64,000 nt of DNA from Flavobacterium johnsoniae (GTDB taxonomy: Bacteria; Bacteroidota; Bacteroidia; Flavobacteriales; Flavobacteriaceae): the NCBI RefSeq assembly GCF_030388325.1, contig NZ_CP103794.1:682001-746000 (forward strand), written 5' to 3'. The position numbers were made by a program, and so were the translations under genes. This document shows positions 51,516 to 60,639 of this stretch, in pieces (position 1 is the first letter of the stretch; each line of letters starts with the position of its first letter). The notes beneath the pieces are model-generated. The model made no database searches, was not told the DNA's origin, and worked only from the letters and a program-made list of their open reading frames with translations.

Positions 51516-53798
51516 ATGCGCCTAAATCAGTTGTCCATTTTAAATATCAAATCAAAAGAACTCCTTTCAAATACAATTTGGAAAGCAGTTTCTATGATGT
51601 TTGCATTGTTGGTGTTTTTTTCACAAAAATCATTTTCGCAAGAAATAAAAAAAGACAGCATTAAAAGACCAAAAATTGGTTTGGTTTTGAGTGGCGGCGG
51701 CGCGAAAGGTTTTGCACATATTGGCGTTTTGAAAGTTTTGGAAGAAGCGGGAATCAAAATTGATTATATCGGCGGAACCAGTATGGGATCTGTAATTGGC
51801 GGACTTTATGCTTCTGGTTATAATGCTTCTCAAATTGATTCGATTTTCAAAAAAACCAATTTCGACGAATTAATAAACGATTATATTCCGAGATCTTCTA
51901 AGAATTTTTACGGTAAAAAGAACGACGAATTGTACGCGATCGTTTTGCCGTTTAGTAATTTCAGAGTTGGTATTCCAGAAGCGCTTTCAAAAGGGATGTA
52001 CAATTATAATTTATTGAGCAGTTTGACTCGAAATGTTCGTCATATTCGTGATTTTAATAAACTCCCTACTCCGTTTTTATGTATAGGAACCAATATTGAA
52101 ACTGGCGAAGAAGTTTTATTGAATAAAGGAAATCTCGTTCAGGCAATGATGGCGAGTGCTGCTTTTCCTTCCCTATTTACTCCAGTAGAAATTGATGGAA
52201 ATTTATTGGTTGATGGCGGTGTTGTAAACAATTATCCTATTGAAGAAGTACGAAAACTCGGTGCCGATATTATTATTGGTGTTGATGTTCAGGATGATTT
52301 GATGAAAAGAAAAAACCTAAAAAACGCTACTCGAATTTTGGTTCAGATTACCAATCTTCAGTCGATTGATAAAATGAAAAACAAAATAAAAAACACCGAT
52401 GTCTACATTAAACCAGATATTCGTGACTTTGGTGTAATTTCATTTGATCGAGGCGAAGAAATTATTCGAAAAGGTGAAGAAGCCGCTTTTGCTGTTTATG
52501 AAAAAATTAAAGCATTAGCCGACGAAACTACTTTTTATAAAAAACCAAAACTAAAAGTTGCGTCAGACACTATTCAGATTCAGAAAATAAATACCGATAA
52601 ATTAGACAACTACACCAAAGAATATATTCGCGGTAAACTTCGTTTTAAACCCGGAAGCACTATTACATATAATGGTCTTAAAACTGGAATTAACAATTTA
52701 AATGCGACACAAAACTTTAGTACTATTTCGTATTGTTTGCAGCCAGATGGCGACAAAGATGATTTGGATTTGGTTTTAAAAGAAAACCCAACACAGACTT
52801 TCTTAAAGCTCGGACTTCATTACGACGGACTTTATAAAAGCGGTATTTTATTAAATTTGACTCATAAAAAAACATTTTTAAAAAACGATGTGACTTCGCT
52901 TGATATAATTTTAGGCGACAATTTTAGATATGATTTCAATTATTATGTCGAAAATGGTTTTAATATCAGCTTTGGTTTCCGTTCGAGATTGAATCAGTTT
53001 AATAGAAATGTAACTACAAGTTTGAGTAATTTGGTAACGCAAAATCCGAACGTCAACTTAATTAATGTTGATTTTATGGATGTGAATAATCAAGCTTATT
53101 TCCAGACTATTTTTGTTCAGAAATTTTTAATGGGTGGTGGTTTAGAATATAAATATTTAAAAATAAATTCTCCAACTCTTGCCAATGAAGATAATATAAT
53201 TGACAAAAGCAATTATTTTAGCGCTTTTGCCTATTTAAAATACGATTCGTTTGATGACAAATACTACCCAAGTTCTGGATTGTATTTTTCTACAGATTTA
53301 CAAACCTATCTGGCATCTTCAGATTACACTAAAACTTTTAAACCTTTTTCGATTGCAAAAGCCGAAGTTTCTTTTGTAAATACTTTATTTAATAGAGCAA
53401 CTTTTAAGATTGATGCCGATGCAGGATTTACTTTCGGAAACTCAAGTGTTCCTTTCTTTGATTTTATTTTAGGCGGTTATGGTTACAGCAAAATAAATAA
53501 CTTCAATTATTTTTATGGCTATGATTTCTTAAGCATTGCAGGAAATAGTTACATCAAAACTGGAATTACCTTGGATTACGAAATTTTAAGAAAAAACCAT
53601 ATTAATCTTTCTGCCAATTTTGCCAATTTAGGAAACAATATTTTTTCTGATGTTGACTGGATTTCAATGCCAAAATATACCGGTTATGCAGTAGGTTACG
53701 GATTAGAAACCATTATTGGTCCAATTGAAATAAAGCAATCTTGGTCTCCAGAAATGTCTAGAAGCTTTACTTGGTTTAGCATTGGCTTCTTGTTTTAA
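51516..53798 (+). CDS. Patatin-like phospholipase fused to an Omp85-type barrel
   Basis: About 760 aa with a signal-like N-terminus (AVSMMFALLVFFSQKSFSQ); ATG 51516 or the downstream ATG 51594 could be the start. The patatin domain has the oxyanion loop GLVLSGGGAKGFAHIGVLKVLE, nucleophile GGTSMGS (Ser about 89) and Asp in LLVDGGVVNNYP. It is followed by a POTRA-like segment (KYTKEYIRGKLRFKPGSTITYNGLKTGINNL) and a C-terminal beta-barrel ending ...SRSFTWFSIGFLF. This is the PlpD/type Vd-like plan, in which the lipase sits at the outer membrane. Confidence 0.9.
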   Translation: MRLNQLSILNIKSKELLSNTIWKAVSMMFALLVFFSQKSFSQEIKKDSIKRPKIGLVLSGGGAKGFAHIGVLKVLEEAGIKIDYIGGTSMGSVIGGLYASGYNASQIDSIFKKTNFDELINDYIPRSSKNFYGKKNDELYAIVLPFSNFRVGIPEALSKGMYNYNLLSSLTRNVRHIRDFNKLPTPFLCIGTNIETGEEVLLNKGNLVQAMMASAAFPSLFTPVEIDGNLLVDGGVVNNYPIEEVRKLGADIIIGVDVQDDLMKRKNLKNATRILVQITNLQSIDKMKNKIKNTDVYIKPDIRDFGVISFDRGEEIIRKGEEAAFAVYEKIKALADETTFYKKPKLKVASDTIQIQKINTDKLDNYTKEYIRGKLRFKPGSTITYNGLKTGINNLNATQNFSTISYCLQPDGDKDDLDLVLKENPTQTFLKLGLHYDGLYKSGILLNLTHKKTFLKNDVTSLDIILGDNFRYDFNYYVENGFNISFGFRSRLNQFNRNVTTSLSNLVTQNPNVNLINVDFMDVNNQAYFQTIFVQKFLMGGGLEYKYLKINSPTLANEDNIIDKSNYFSAFAYLKYDSFDDKYYPSSGLYFSTDLQTYLASSDYTKTFKPFSIAKAEVSFVNTLFNRATFKIDADAGFTFGNSSVPFFDFILGGYGYSKINNFNYFYGYDFLSIAGNSYIKTGITLDYEILRKNHINLSANFANLGNNIFSDVDWISMPKYTGYAVGYGLETIIGPIEIKQSWSPEMSRSFTWFSIGFLF

Positions 53799-54114
53799 TA
53801 TTATATTAATGAATACTTCAATAAAATCGTGTTATTTTTTTGCTTCGTGAAAATTATATCAAAAAACATTAAATTATTTTAGTTATAATTAATATAATTT
53901 TTATTTTTACTTCGAAAAAATTACGACATTTGTTATAATGAAAACAAATTGGACAGGTTTATTAGAGTATCTTCAATTCCTAATCAAGAGAAATCCTGAA
54001 TAACGGCTCTATCGAATTGAAATAATTGGTCAATTGCAAAATTGAATCAATTATTAACTCTGCAATTCACATTTTCTAATTATCTAATTTACAAATTATC
54101 TAATTGAAAAGGCC
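53799..54114. other. Intergenic region upstream of hmgA
   Basis: This 316-bp AT-rich gap holds one 21-codon ORF (53938-54003) and a direct repeat of TTATCTAATT near 54080-54105. No strong terminator or tRNA is seen. Confidence 0.5.
53938..54003 (+). CDS. Possible 21-aa leader peptide upstream of hmgA
   Basis: ATG to TAA encodes MKTNWTGLLEYLQFLIKRNPE. It lies 111 bp before hmgA. It contains one Tyr and one Phe codon but no run of them, so an attenuation role is speculative. It could be a chance ORF. Confidence 0.25.
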   Translation: MKTNWTGLLEYLQFLIKRNPE

Positions 54115-55272
54115 ATGCCATTATATCACAAACTCGGAGATTTTCCGCAAAAGCGACACACCCAATTTGAAAAACCAAACGGAGGTTTTTACTACGAACA
54201 ATTGTTTGGAACCGAAGGTTTTCACGGACATTCGTCATTATCTTATCACGTACACAGACCAACGCAGGTTAAGGAAATTTTAAATTCTTATTCGGTTGAA
54301 CCCAAAATTGCAATCGGAAAAAATATAAAATCCTTACTTTTTAAAGGTTTCGAATTAAAACCTGAAAATGATTTTCTAGACAGCCGAAAAGCAATGTTAG
54401 TCAATAAAGACTGTATTATTGGTTTGGCTGCGCCGAAAGAATCGCTTCGAAATTATTTCTACAAAAATGCCGACGCCGATGAAATGCTTTTCATCCATAG
54501 AGGAAAAGGAAAATTAAGAACCATGTTAGGAAATATTCCGTTTGAATATGGCGATTATTTGATTATTCCACGCGGTATTATTTATCAAATCGAATTTGAA
54601 ACGGAAGATAATCGACTATTTTATGTAGAATCGTATTCTCCTTTTTATACGCCAAAACGATATAAAAACCAATCTGGGCAGCATTTAGAACATTCTCCAT
54701 TTTGCGAGCGTGATTTTATTTTACCAAGTGAATTGGAAACACACGACGAAAAAGGTGATTTTTTAATCAAAATCAAAAAAGAAGGCATGATTCACGAAGT
54801 GGTTTATGCAACACATCCTTTTGACGTTGTGGGCTGGGACGGATATAATTTTCCATATGGATTTTCAATTCACAATTTTGAACCTATAACGGGACGTGTT
54901 CACCAACCGCCACCGGTACACCAAACTTTTGAAACGGCAACTTTTGTCGTTTGTTCTTTCTGCCCAAGACTTTACGATTATCATCCGAAAGCAATTCCGG
55001 CGCCTTACAATCACAGCAATATAGATTCTGACGAAGTGCTATATTATGTTGATGGCGATTTTATGAGTCGTAATAATATCGAGCAAGGTCACATCACTTT
55101 ACACCCAAAAGGAATTCCGCACGGACCAGCGCCTGGCGCAATGGAACGCAGTATTGGTCATAAAGAAACTCAGGAATTAGCCGTTATGGTTGACACTTTT
55201 AGACCTTTAATGGTTACTGAAGAAGCAATGGGATTGGATGATGGAAAATATTACAAATCTTGGACGGAATAA
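54115..55272 (+). CDS. hmgA: Homogentisate 1,2-dioxygenase
   Basis: Opens the ring of homogentisate to maleylacetoacetate in tyrosine/phenylalanine breakdown. The 385-aa protein has the cupin-like fold: MLFIHRGKGKLRTMLGNIPFEYGDYLIIPRG and a C-terminal active-site region (TFVVCSFCPRLYDYHP, DFMSRNNIEQGHITLHPKGIPHGPAPGAMERSI) that contains the iron His and Glu ligands. Shorter than the human enzyme (445 aa), as usual in Bacteroidota. The next gene encodes the preceding step (hppD). Confidence 0.93.
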   Translation: MPLYHKLGDFPQKRHTQFEKPNGGFYYEQLFGTEGFHGHSSLSYHVHRPTQVKEILNSYSVEPKIAIGKNIKSLLFKGFELKPENDFLDSRKAMLVNKDCIIGLAAPKESLRNYFYKNADADEMLFIHRGKGKLRTMLGNIPFEYGDYLIIPRGIIYQIEFETEDNRLFYVESYSPFYTPKRYKNQSGQHLEHSPFCERDFILPSELETHDEKGDFLIKIKKEGMIHEVVYATHPFDVVGWDGYNFPYGFSIHNFEPITGRVHQPPPVHQTFETATFVVCSFCPRLYDYHPKAIPAPYNHSNIDSDEVLYYVDGDFMSRNNIEQGHITLHPKGIPHGPAPGAMERSIGHKETQELAVMVDTFRPLMVTEEAMGLDDGKYYKSWTE

Positions 55273-55285
55273 CTAAACTTATTTA

Positions 55286-55507
55286 AACGCAAAGTTCGCA
55301 AAGGATTTTTCGCAAAGTTTGCAAAGATTTTAATGACGTTGTACTTCAATGATTTCGCAAAGCTTTGCGTTCTTAGCGATTTTACAAAATCTAACTCAAA
55401 AAAACTCTGTGCCCTTTGCGTTAAAAAAAAGTCAAAAAGCTTTGCGTTCTTCGCGATTTTATAAAATCTAACTTAAAAAAATCTTTGCGCCCTTTGCGTT
55501 AAAAAAA
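55286..55507. repeat. Intergenic repeat array, CGCAAAG/CTTTGCG family
   Basis: Starts with AACGCAAAGTTCGCAAAGG and then carries two tandem units of about 77 bp (55361-55437 and 55438-55507), each with CTTTGCGTTCTTxGCGATTTT and CCCTTTGCGTTAAAAAAA. It fills most of the hmgA-hppD gap. A shorter relative lies at 44642-44702. Confidence 0.75.
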
Positions 55508-55558
55508 TTAAACACAACATTTCGGTTTTTCTAAATAACCGATTAACAAATAAACATC

Positions 55559-56719
55559 ATGAGTAAAGAAGTAAAATCAGTAGAATACGGATTAGAGAAA
55601 ATATTTGAAGGAGCACAAGACTTCCTTCCGTTATTAGGAACAGATTATGTAGAGTTTTATGTGGGGAATGCTAAACAATCTGCACATTATTACAAAACGG
55701 CTTTCGGATATCAGTCTTTGGCTTACGCCGGATTAGAAACGGGAGTAAAAGACAAAGCATCTTATGTTTTGAAGCAAGATAAAATCAGAATTGTTTTGAC
55801 AACGCCTTTAACAGCTGATTCTCCTATAAATGAACATTTGAAAAAACATGGCGACGGAGTAAAAGTGGCAGCACTTTGGGTTGAAGATGCTACAAAATCT
55901 TACGAAGAAACTATGAAACGCGGAGCACGTTCTTTTATGGAACCAACCGTTGAAGAAGATGAATTTGGTCAAGTTATTCGTTCTGGAATTTACACTTACG
56001 GAGAAACGGTTCACATTTTTGTAGAAAGAAAAAATTACAACGGGGTTTTTCTTCCAGGTTACAAAGAATGGAAATCAGACTATAATCCAGAACCAACGGG
56101 ATTAAAATATATTGATCACATGGTTGGAAATGTGGGTTGGAACGAAATGAATACTTGGGTAAAATTCTACGAAGACGTAATGGGATTCGTGAATTTCCTA
56201 TCATTTGATGACAAACAAATTACTACAGAATACTCTGCTTTGATGAGTAAAGTAATGTCAAACGGAAACGGAAGAATTAAATTCCCAATCAACGAACCAG
56301 CAGAAGGAAAGAAAAAATCACAAATTGAAGAATATTTAGATTTTTATGGCGGACCTGGAATTCAACACATTGCCATTGCTACAGATGATATTATCAAAAC
56401 CGTATCGCAATTAAGAGCACGCGGTGTTGAATTTTTATCTGCTCCTCCTCATACTTATTATGAAGCAATTCCAGAAAGATTGGGTGTTCATATGGATATG
56501 ATGAAAGAAGATATTAATGAAATTGAAAAATTAGCCATCATGGTTGATGCTGATGAAGATGGCTATCTTTTACAAATATTTACCAAGCCAGTTCAAGATA
56601 GACCGACACTTTTCTTCGAAATTATTCAAAGAATGGGTGCTAAAGGGTTTGGCGCAGGTAACTTTAAAGCCCTTTTTGAGTCAATTGAAAGAGAGCAAGA
56701 ATTGAGAGGAACGCTATAA
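55559..56719 (+). CDS. hppD: 4-hydroxyphenylpyruvate dioxygenase
   Basis: Makes homogentisate from 4-hydroxyphenylpyruvate, using Fe(II) and O2. The 386-aa protein has two vicinal-oxygen-chelate domains; the first is TDYVEFYVGNAKQSAHYYKTAFGY. Iron ligands are seen in the second: His in KYIDHMVGN, His in GIQHIAIATDDI, and Glu in PTLFFEIIQRMGAKGFGAGNFKALFE. The gene follows hmgA on the same strand with a 286-bp repeat-filled gap. Confidence 0.95.
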   Translation: MSKEVKSVEYGLEKIFEGAQDFLPLLGTDYVEFYVGNAKQSAHYYKTAFGYQSLAYAGLETGVKDKASYVLKQDKIRIVLTTPLTADSPINEHLKKHGDGVKVAALWVEDATKSYEETMKRGARSFMEPTVEEDEFGQVIRSGIYTYGETVHIFVERKNYNGVFLPGYKEWKSDYNPEPTGLKYIDHMVGNVGWNEMNTWVKFYEDVMGFVNFLSFDDKQITTEYSALMSKVMSNGNGRIKFPINEPAEGKKKSQIEEYLDFYGGPGIQHIAIATDDIIKTVSQLRARGVEFLSAPPHTYYEAIPERLGVHMDMMKEDINEIEKLAIMVDADEDGYLLQIFTKPVQDRPTLFFEIIQRMGAKGFGAGNFKALFESIEREQELRGTL

Positions 56720-56806
56720 AACGTTAATTTTCATACACAAAACAGCATAATTCTCTAAAAAACGATGCTTTTTTTGCAAATGATATGTTAAACTTGACTT
56801 TAGCTA

Positions 56807-56836
56807 TTTGTTTTTTGAACTTTCTATCTATCTTTG
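56807..56836 (+). promoter_or_regulatory. Promoter of a candidate small RNA
   Basis: TTTG (56807-56810), an 18-bp spacer and TATCTTTG (56829-56836) match the -33/-7 consensus well. No protein start follows within the transcript that ends at the terminator at 56920-56950. Confidence 0.65.
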
Positions 56837-56842
56837 CACTCG

Positions 56843-56953
56843 CAAATAAGGGAGGGGTGGTTTCCTTCCGAATTGATATAAATTTCATAATTTATAGTTT
56901 TTTGGTTAGTTAATAGCATAAAAACTCAGTCATCTTTTGACTGAGTTTTTTTG
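56843..56953 (+). ncRNA. Candidate small RNA, about 110 nt
   Basis: Between the promoter above and a strong terminator hairpin (stem AAAAACTCAGTCA, complement 56938-56950, then a T-run) lies a stretch with no long ORF. It has a G-rich segment (GGGAGGGGTGG) followed by TTTCCTTCC that can pair with it. This could be an independent sRNA or a terminated leader of the DUF3108 gene starting at 57019, which has its own weak promoter. No known RNA family was recognised. Confidence 0.5.
56920..56950 (+). terminator. Terminator of the candidate sRNA
   Basis: A 13-bp perfect stem (AAAAACTCAGTCA / TGACTGAGTTTTT) with a 5-nt loop and a trailing T-run. Confidence 0.85.
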
Positions 56954-57018
56954 TTTTGGTACATTTGGAATAGAATTTGCATTTATTTATCTTTATAATG
57001 AAATGTAAAAATTGTACT

Positions 57019-57789
57019 ATGAAAAAGTATTTCCTCATCATATTAGCACTAACGACACTAGCGTTCGACACTCAAAAAGAGGACGCTTTCGATACTGGAG
57101 AATATTTCAAATTTAGAATTCATTACGGAATTGTAAACGCCGGATACGCTACTCTCGAAGTAAAAGATGCTACCATTAATAATAAAAAGGTATATCATTC
57201 TGTTGGAAAAGGTTACACTACCGGAATGTCTAAGTTTTTCTTCAAAGTAGAAGACTTATACGAAAGTTATTTTGACAAAGAAACTGGAAAACCATATCGT
57301 TATGTTCGAAAAATTGACGAAGGTGGTTATACTAAAAATCAAGAAGGAATTTTCAATCAAGGAGAAAATAGAGTTTTAGTAAAAGACTACAAACGAAAAT
57401 CTGAAAAAACGATTATTGTTACGGAAGAAGTTCAAGATATTGTTTCGGCTTTTTACTATTTGAGAAATCATCCAAATATTGACAAATTAAAATCTGGTGA
57501 AGCCATCACAATTGATATGTTTTTTGATGATGAAATCACAAAATTTAAGTTAAAATATGTAGGTCGTCAAGATATTACAACTAAATTTGGAACCGTTTCT
57601 ACAATGGTTTTCAAACCGCTGGTGCAAACAGGAAGAGTGTTTAAAGAAAAGGAAAGCTTAACACTCTGGATAACAGACGATGTAAACAAAGTTCCGATAA
57701 GAATAAAAGCAGATTTGGCGGTAGGATCTCTTAAAGCCGATCTCGATGAATATAAAGGATTAAAAAGTCCACTAAAAGCAAAAAAATAA
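57019..57789 (+). CDS. DUF3108 exported protein
   Basis: A 256-aa exported protein starting at ATG 57019 (MKKYFLIILALTTLAF); an ATG 42 bp upstream gives an unlikely extension (MHLFIFIMKCKNCT starts from a TTG). The DUF3108 pattern is FDTGEYFKFRIHYGIVNAGYATLEVKD, LYESYFDKETGKPYRYVRKIDEGGYTKNQ and TLWITDDVNKVPIRIKADLAVGSLKADL. It is a periplasmic beta-rich protein of unknown role. Its stop overlaps the start of the next gene by 1 bp, so the two are coupled. Confidence 0.87.
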   Translation: MKKYFLIILALTTLAFDTQKEDAFDTGEYFKFRIHYGIVNAGYATLEVKDATINNKKVYHSVGKGYTTGMSKFFFKVEDLYESYFDKETGKPYRYVRKIDEGGYTKNQEGIFNQGENRVLVKDYKRKSEKTIIVTEEVQDIVSAFYYLRNHPNIDKLKSGEAITIDMFFDDEITKFKLKYVGRQDITTKFGTVSTMVFKPLVQTGRVFKEKESLTLWITDDVNKVPIRIKADLAVGSLKADLDEYKGLKSPLKAKK

Positions 57790-58730
57790 TGAACCCTACA
57801 GATAATTCTGAAGCAATCTTAAAAGAAATTGACTTAAAATTTCAAGCCATAAATCAAAAAACTGATGTTCAATTAGAAGGATTGCTTTGGGCTAAACCAA
57901 TCACTTATTGGGATTATATTCAGACTGATGCTCTTTTAAATTTACAAATTCAACGTACCACACTTCCTGACGAAATGGTTTTTATCATGTATCATCAGGT
58001 AAACGAATTAATCTTCAAAATGATTTTGTGGGAAATTGATCAAATCGCAGAAACAGAAAACATTCAAGTAGATTTTTTCAGCGAAAGATTATCTAGAATT
58101 ACACGATATTTTGATATGCTTACCAACTCTTTCAGTATTATGGAAAACGGCATGGAAGTAGATCAATACATGAAATTTAGAAATACACTTACTCCTGCAA
58201 GTGGTTTTCAAAGTGCACAATACAGAATGATTGAATTTGCTTCGACAGATGTAATCAATTTAACAGACAGAAGATACAAAGCAAATTTTGATGAAAATAC
58301 CGATTTAGAAACCAGCTTCGAACATTTGTATTGGCAAGCTGCAGGAAAAGATTACCACACGGGCGAAAAATCATATTTACTTCAAGAATTCGAAAACAAA
58401 TACAAGGTTCAATTTCTGAGACAAATGTCTACTTTTAAGACAAAAAACATCTGGCAGAAATTTTCTCAACTTCCAGAAAAAGATCAGCAAAATCCAGAAT
58501 TAATTGCGGCAATGCGTCATTACGATAAAACGGTGAACATCACTTGGGTTATGCAGCATCTTAATACTGCAAGAAAGTATATTTTAGAAAGTGGAAAAGG
58601 TAACGGCGAAGCAACTGGCGGAAGCGACTGGCAAAAATATATGCATCCAAAATACCAAAGACGCATCTTTTTTCCTAAATTGTGGACCGAAGAAGAATTG
58701 TCGAATTGGGGAAATGAAACCGTAGCATAA
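57789..58730 (+). CDS. kynA: Tryptophan 2,3-dioxygenase family protein
   Basis: A heme dioxygenase that opens the tryptophan indole ring to N-formylkynurenine. The 313-aa helical protein shows conserved TDO features: LLNLQIQRTTLPDEMVFIMYHQVNELIFKMILWEI (with the conserved H-Q-x-x-E-L), FRNTLTPASGFQSAQYRMIE, and the C-terminal heme-region segment VMQHLNTARKYILESGKGNGEATGGSDWQKYMHPKYQRRIFFP. The length is typical of Bacteroidota TDO. It starts with a 1-bp overlap with the DUF3108 gene. Confidence 0.9.
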   Translation: MNPTDNSEAILKEIDLKFQAINQKTDVQLEGLLWAKPITYWDYIQTDALLNLQIQRTTLPDEMVFIMYHQVNELIFKMILWEIDQIAETENIQVDFFSERLSRITRYFDMLTNSFSIMENGMEVDQYMKFRNTLTPASGFQSAQYRMIEFASTDVINLTDRRYKANFDENTDLETSFEHLYWQAAGKDYHTGEKSYLLQEFENKYKVQFLRQMSTFKTKNIWQKFSQLPEKDQQNPELIAAMRHYDKTVNITWVMQHLNTARKYILESGKGNGEATGGSDWQKYMHPKYQRRIFFPKLWTEEELSNWGNETVA

Positions 58731-58754
58731 TTTCACCACAAAAAAACAAAAAGT

Positions 58755-59975
58755 TTGAAAAAAGCAGTCGTAATTTTAATTGTCTTGTTTTCTATTTTTT
58801 CATGTAAAAAAGCAGAAGAAAAAGTAGAAACCAAAATTACTAAACCAGCAACCAAAAAAATAGAATTCGGTTTTAATTACGCAGATTTCAATGTTGTTAA
58901 TGATACAATTTCAAAAGGAGATTCTTTTGGCTCAATCGTACAAAGTCAGAATATTGGAGACAAAAAAGTTTTTGAAATTGTAGAACAAGTTAAAGATTCT
59001 TTTAATGTAAGAAGTATTCGTTACGGCAAACCTTTTACTTTACTTCGTTCAAAAAACAAAACTAACAATTTACAGGTTTTCATTTATCAGCCAGACGCTT
59101 TAAGTTATTATGTTATTGATTTAAGAGATAGCATTGCAAAAGCTTATAAGAAAGTAAAACCCGTTACTTTAAAAAGAAAAATTATTGGTGGCGTTTTAAA
59201 AACTTCATTATCTGAAACTTTAGGAGGTGAAGATGTCGAAACAGCATTGGCAAGTAGAATTACAAAAGTATTCTCTTGGTCTATTGACTTCTTCAAACTT
59301 AAAAAAGGCGATCGTTACGGATTAATTTTCACAGAACGTTTCATCAACGGAAAAACTTACGATGGCGTTGAAGATCTTGAAGCGGCATTTTTTGAATATA
59401 AAGGTAAAATCGTTTATGCTTTTCCTTTTGAAAGAGATACGACTTCAGGAAAAATAGAATATTATGATGATGAAGGAAAAACACTTAAAAATTTCTTTCT
59501 AAAAACACCAATCAAATTCAGCCGAATTACTTCTAGATTCACCATGAATAGATTTCACCCAGTTCAACATACTTGGAAAGCACACAAAGGAACAGATTAC
59601 GCAGCGCCAACTGGAACACCAATTTCAACAACTGCTTCTGGAGTTGTAGAAACAACAGGATATACCGCCGGAAACGGGAACTTTGTAAAAGTAAAACACA
59701 ACGGAACCTACTCTACTCAATATTTACACATGTCTAAAATCTTGGTTCGCCGCGGACAGCGCGTAACGCAAGGACAGACAATTGGTTTGGTTGGAAGTAC
59801 AGGTTTAGCTTCCGGACCTCACGTTTGTTACCGCTTCTGGAAAAATGGCGTACAAGTGGATGCACTTCGTTTGAACCTTCCGACTGGAGAATCTTTGACA
59901 GGAAATGATAGAACTCGTTTTATGAAACAGATTGAACCTTTGAAAAGAGAATTGGATAGTATTGGGAATTTGTAA
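58755..59975 (+). CDS. M23-family peptidoglycan endopeptidase lipoprotein
   Basis: A 406-aa lipoprotein starting at TTG 58755, with a lipobox (IFSC, Cys 17). The N-terminal 250 residues form an OapA/opacity-like region (GDSFGSIVQSQNI). The M23 domain has zinc ligands HKGTDYAAPTGTPI, and HMS plus GPHVCYRFWKNG, where H-x-H-like ligands are seen. It should cut peptide cross-links in peptidoglycan. It follows kynA by 24 bp and may be in the same operon, though no functional link is evident. Confidence 0.92.
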   Translation: MKKAVVILIVLFSIFSCKKAEEKVETKITKPATKKIEFGFNYADFNVVNDTISKGDSFGSIVQSQNIGDKKVFEIVEQVKDSFNVRSIRYGKPFTLLRSKNKTNNLQVFIYQPDALSYYVIDLRDSIAKAYKKVKPVTLKRKIIGGVLKTSLSETLGGEDVETALASRITKVFSWSIDFFKLKKGDRYGLIFTERFINGKTYDGVEDLEAAFFEYKGKIVYAFPFERDTTSGKIEYYDDEGKTLKNFFLKTPIKFSRITSRFTMNRFHPVQHTWKAHKGTDYAAPTGTPISTTASGVVETTGYTAGNGNFVKVKHNGTYSTQYLHMSKILVRRGQRVTQGQTIGLVGSTGLASGPHVCYRFWKNGVQVDALRLNLPTGESLTGNDRTRFMKQIEPLKRELDSIGNL

Positions 59976-60007
59976 GAATTAATCCTTTTTTTGCAAAAAA
60001 AAAATCC

Positions 60008-60613
60008 ATGATAGATATAAATCTAAAAAGCGACATTATTATTCCTTTTGATAAAATAGGCGATAATGGTTGGGATGAAAAATCAAAATTGATAATTGAA
60101 GCTTTAGCAGAAAATTGGAGTAATGAACTACAAACGCCAATTTCAGTAGAAGAAATTAAAAATTTGGAAAAGCGTTTAGGAACCACCCTTCCAAATGGAT
60201 TGAAAACTTTTTACAAAACTTTTGGAATTGCTGATATTGGAGAAGAATTACAACGTTTTGAAGACATAATATGGATGAAAGATCTTTGGGAAGAAGATAG
60301 TCCTTATGGTCCTGATTTCTCAAACGAAGATAAAACTTTGTTACCACACCTAATTACATTTAGCGACTATTTAGGAAATGGAAATATGTTCTGTTTTCAT
60401 ACCGAAACCAAAGAAATATATTATTTCGATCATGACACTAAACCTTTCATAACAAAAATGTTTGATAATGTCGACGATTATATTAAAGGTTGCTTAATTT
60501 TCGCTCAAGCTGATCTTTTCGGTGAAGTTGGACAAGAAAAGGTTGAAAAATGGACTGAAGAAATTGCGGAAAATTTATTTGGAAAAATCATTGTTCGAAA
60601 GTGGAGATATTAA
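60008..60613 (+). CDS. SMI1/KNR4 (SUKH) family protein
   Basis: A 201-aa cytoplasmic protein with the SUKH signature IKNLEKRLGTTLPNGLKTFYKTFGIADIGEELQRFEDI and ITFSDYLGNGNMFCFHTETKEIYYFDHD. SUKH proteins are often immunity proteins against contact-dependent or polymorphic toxins. No toxin gene is next to it. It begins 32 bp after the M23 gene and is followed by an unknown gene. Confidence 0.88.
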   Translation: MIDINLKSDIIIPFDKIGDNGWDEKSKLIIEALAENWSNELQTPISVEEIKNLEKRLGTTLPNGLKTFYKTFGIADIGEELQRFEDIIWMKDLWEEDSPYGPDFSNEDKTLLPHLITFSDYLGNGNMFCFHTETKEIYYFDHDTKPFITKMFDNVDDYIKGCLIFAQADLFGEVGQEKVEKWTEEIAENLFGKIIVRKWRY

Positions 60614-60639
60614 AAATCAACTTTATTTAATAAAAGATC

